A stretch of 64,000 nucleotides of DNA, taken from assembly GCF_000327385.1 (NCBI RefSeq), contig NW_008708290.1:936-64935 (forward strand). Reading direction: 5' to 3'. The stretch comes from Lottia gigantea. Lineage: Eukaryota > Mollusca > Gastropoda > Lottiidae. The translations under genes were made by a program, and so were the position numbers. The notes under the pieces were generated by a model. That model ran no database searches. It was not told the origin of the DNA and was given only the letters and a program-made list of their open reading frames with translations. Shown piece by piece: positions 62,293 through 64,000 of this stretch (within the stretch, counting starts at the first letter, position 1; each line of letters opens with the position of its first letter).

Positions 62293-64000
62293 ATGGATAT
62301 AAAACTCTTCATTGTGGATTTTTTTCTTATTGTGTGCCTTGGATTAAGTGTAGCTCAAAATAATGCTCGCGATTATTATATGATGAATGCTCGACTTCGG
62401 CAACAACCAAATGGTGCTCGCTTAGTGAGTGTGGATCAACCGCTCCCCCCACCGGCTCCCAAGAAGACACCGTCGTATAATCCTCATGTAGTTCGAGTAG
62501 ATCCACAGCCGGCTGCATACCCAGCTCCCAGTGGACAGCCGCTACCAACCGTCGTTTACGCTCAAAACCAACCTAGTGGACCACCTCAACGGAGTGTAGT
62601 TTATGCACAAAGTGGAGCATCAAGACCGGCAGCATATGTCCAACGTGGGCCTACCAATGTCGTGTATGCTCAAAGAGGACCACCGACATCAAATATTGTG
62701 TATGCTCAAAGTGGACCTCCTGCTCAGAGTGTTGTGTATGCCCAAAATCCTCAAAATGCCCAACCCAGATCAAAAGTTTATTATTCGCCAAGTACTCAAA
62801 ATGAACCACCTAGAACAAGTGATCCTTATAGGTCTGTAGTGTATGCACAGCCTCAGAGTCCAGCACGTCATGGGCCTGTACATACTCACGTCATTGCTGC
62901 CCCCACGGGTCATCATGCACCGGAAAGTCATATAGCTCACCCACAGGCACCTCGTGTCATTTATGCACAAAGAGCTCAGGCTGGTCAACCACAAAACACC
63001 CGTGTTGTTTATGTAAGCCCTACAGCACAATCTCCTAACACACCTCCGGGTCAAACCCCAAAGGTCGTACATTCACCTAGCCCAAGAGTTATCTACGCAC
63101 AAAACCCCCCAATAGTATATGATCCAAATCCACGCCCATTGTCTAGTCCACAGGTTGTCTACGCCCAAAGTCCCCGTGTAGTCTATGCCCAGAGCCCACC
63201 CGTTGTTTACGCCCAACCTCCACAAGTGGTTTACGTACGCAGCCCACAGGCTGTATACGCTCAAAGTCCAGGTCATAAAAAGGTGGTAATGTTGACCCCC
63301 GGGACTCATAAAAGGTCGCCTACAAACATCACGCATCAAAGTCCTCAACCTCAAAACCAACACTCACAACACAATCCTGTTTTGAATAACCCTGTGCCTC
63401 AAGGGGTTGGTACAACACCTAATCCATTAGTTGGTCTTGGTCCTTACGGATTCGAAGTTCCTAAACCTAGACTAGTTAGTGGTCAAAACACCGTTTGGAT
63501 AACTACTACACCGAGTAACAACTATGTTTCCCCTACAACTATAGCCAATTTTGACGCATATGCAAGAATTATGAATTCATCGTTACCAAAAGCTGAAGGA
63601 TTACCAGCTTACTGCCGGGTGGATCCTAGGTCTAGAGGACTTTTTTGTGTAATTCCAAATGGAGACACGATGCAGTACGACGTACTACGGCAATGGTCAG
63701 TGAATACCGGATTGAATAAAAGTGTGTACATCACGTGTATGCCCGGAGGATCGTTCGCTTTGTCCTGGCCAATGCGAGCAATGAATATAGTGAATTTGCA
63801 TGTGCGTAACTGCGCCATGATCGATTTTTTCAAGTATATGGGAACGTCTTCTGTAATACCTGACAAACTTCAATCATTAGAGATCTATAATTCGATGGTC
63901 AATATAAAATTAGCCGAGTTAGCAGTCCTTATCAAACGGTCTAACCAATTACGTTCTGCATTTTCAACTACGGATGATTGCGGCCAAAAGACCTTAAAGA
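62293..64000 (+). CDS. Secreted/membrane protein: VVYAQ-repeat region plus TLR-like ectodomain module (runs off window)
   Basis: Open without a stop from ATG 62293 to the window end, 569 residues so far. Signal peptide 1-22 (MDIKLFIVDFFLIVCLGLSV). Residues about 76-330 carry about 14 copies of a [VI][VI]Y[AV]Q motif spaced by Pro/Ser/Gln-rich linkers, a low-complexity proline-rich stalk. A P/N/Q/T-rich spacer follows to ~430. From residue 441 there is a cysteine module: Cys441, 452, 482, 507, 563, Trp468, Trp492, with SVYITCMPGGS, SWPMRA and LHVRNC. It aligns almost gap-free with residues 40-159 of the 572-aa TIR receptor at 54543-56261 (offset 399-404). By analogy, leucine-rich repeats, a membrane helix and possibly a TIR domain may follow beyond the window (inference). 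I recognise no named family. Confidence 0.82.
   Translation, partial: MDIKLFIVDFFLIVCLGLSVAQNNARDYYMMNARLRQQPNGARLVSVDQPLPPPAPKKTPSYNPHVVRVDPQPAAYPAPSGQPLPTVVYAQNQPSGPPQRSVVYAQSGASRPAAYVQRGPTNVVYAQRGPPTSNIVYAQSGPPAQSVVYAQNPQNAQPRSKVYYSPSTQNEPPRTSDPYRSVVYAQPQSPARHGPVHTHVIAAPTGHHAPESHIAHPQAPRVIYAQRAQAGQPQNTRVVYVSPTAQSPNTPPGQTPKVVHSPSPRVIYAQNPPIVYDPNPRPLSSPQVVYAQSPRVVYAQSPPVVYAQPPQVVYVRSPQAVYAQSPGHKKVVMLTPGTHKRSPTNITHQSPQPQNQHSQHNPVLNNPVPQGVGTTPNPLVGLGPYGFEVPKPRLVSGQNTVWITTTPSNNYVSPTTIANFDAYARIMNSSLPKAEGLPAYCRVDPRSRGLFCVIPNGDTMQYDVLRQWSVNTGLNKSVYITCMPGGSFALSWPMRAMNIVNLHVRNCAMIDFFKYMGTSSVIPDKLQSLEIYNSMVNIKLAELAVLIKRSNQLRSAFSTTDDCGQKTLK

Noticed and set aside
62327-63363. Several - strand open frames opposite the 62293 gene.
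   Set aside because: They are shadows of the repetitive + strand coding sequence, which is open from 62293 to the window end.

Overview
The window looks like a piece of a molluscan (probably gastropod) nuclear genome. It is AT-rich and intron-bearing, dense in minisatellites, MITEs, SINEs and retroelement fossils, and holds intronless Toll-like receptor genes of the kind that are expanded in lophotrochozoans. The phylum is inferred from gene and repeat content, not proven.

Left part (1-20.5 kb), conserved housekeeping and signalling genes. After a ~950-bp minisatellite come the last four coding exons of ARMH3 (+ strand). They are tail-to-tail with a complete four-exon TMEM129 (- strand), an ER ubiquitin ligase of 362 aa. 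A 919-bp solo LTR with a perfect 5-bp target duplication follows. From 20.5 to 10.8 kb (- strand) lies a twelve-exon soluble guanylate cyclase most like the beta-2 subunit. Its exons join in frame with no gap to give 648 aa if the initiator ATG lies on an upstream exon. Heme ligand and catalytic residues are intact.

Middle part (20.5-41 kb), almost pure repeat. It contains several inverted-repeat DNA elements, one a 168-bp palindromic element with an 8-bp target duplication. A ~7.1-kb BEL/Pao retrotransposon fossil (- strand) has split a 28-bp minisatellite. The minisatellite continues for 1.4 kb with 84-bp and 439-bp higher-order structure. A second, 33-bp minisatellite encloses a broken fragment of a pyruvate dehydrogenase phosphatase gene. 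A 171-bp tandem array with features of pearl/Helentron-type elements and a LINE reverse-transcriptase fragment follow.

Right part (41-64 kb), an innate-receptor-like neighbourhood. A 683-aa Toll-like receptor (+), an unrecognised acidic 260-aa protein (+), a 572-aa TIR-domain receptor with an unusual ectodomain (-), and the first 569 residues of a third secreted or membrane protein (+) that runs off the window. The third protein has a signal peptide, about 14 VVYAQ-type proline-rich repeats, and then a Cys/Trp module that aligns almost without gaps to the ectodomain of the 572-aa TIR receptor. That shared module, in two neighbouring genes, is the most interesting observation here. Decayed LINE, Penelope-like, SINE and MITE copies lie between these genes.
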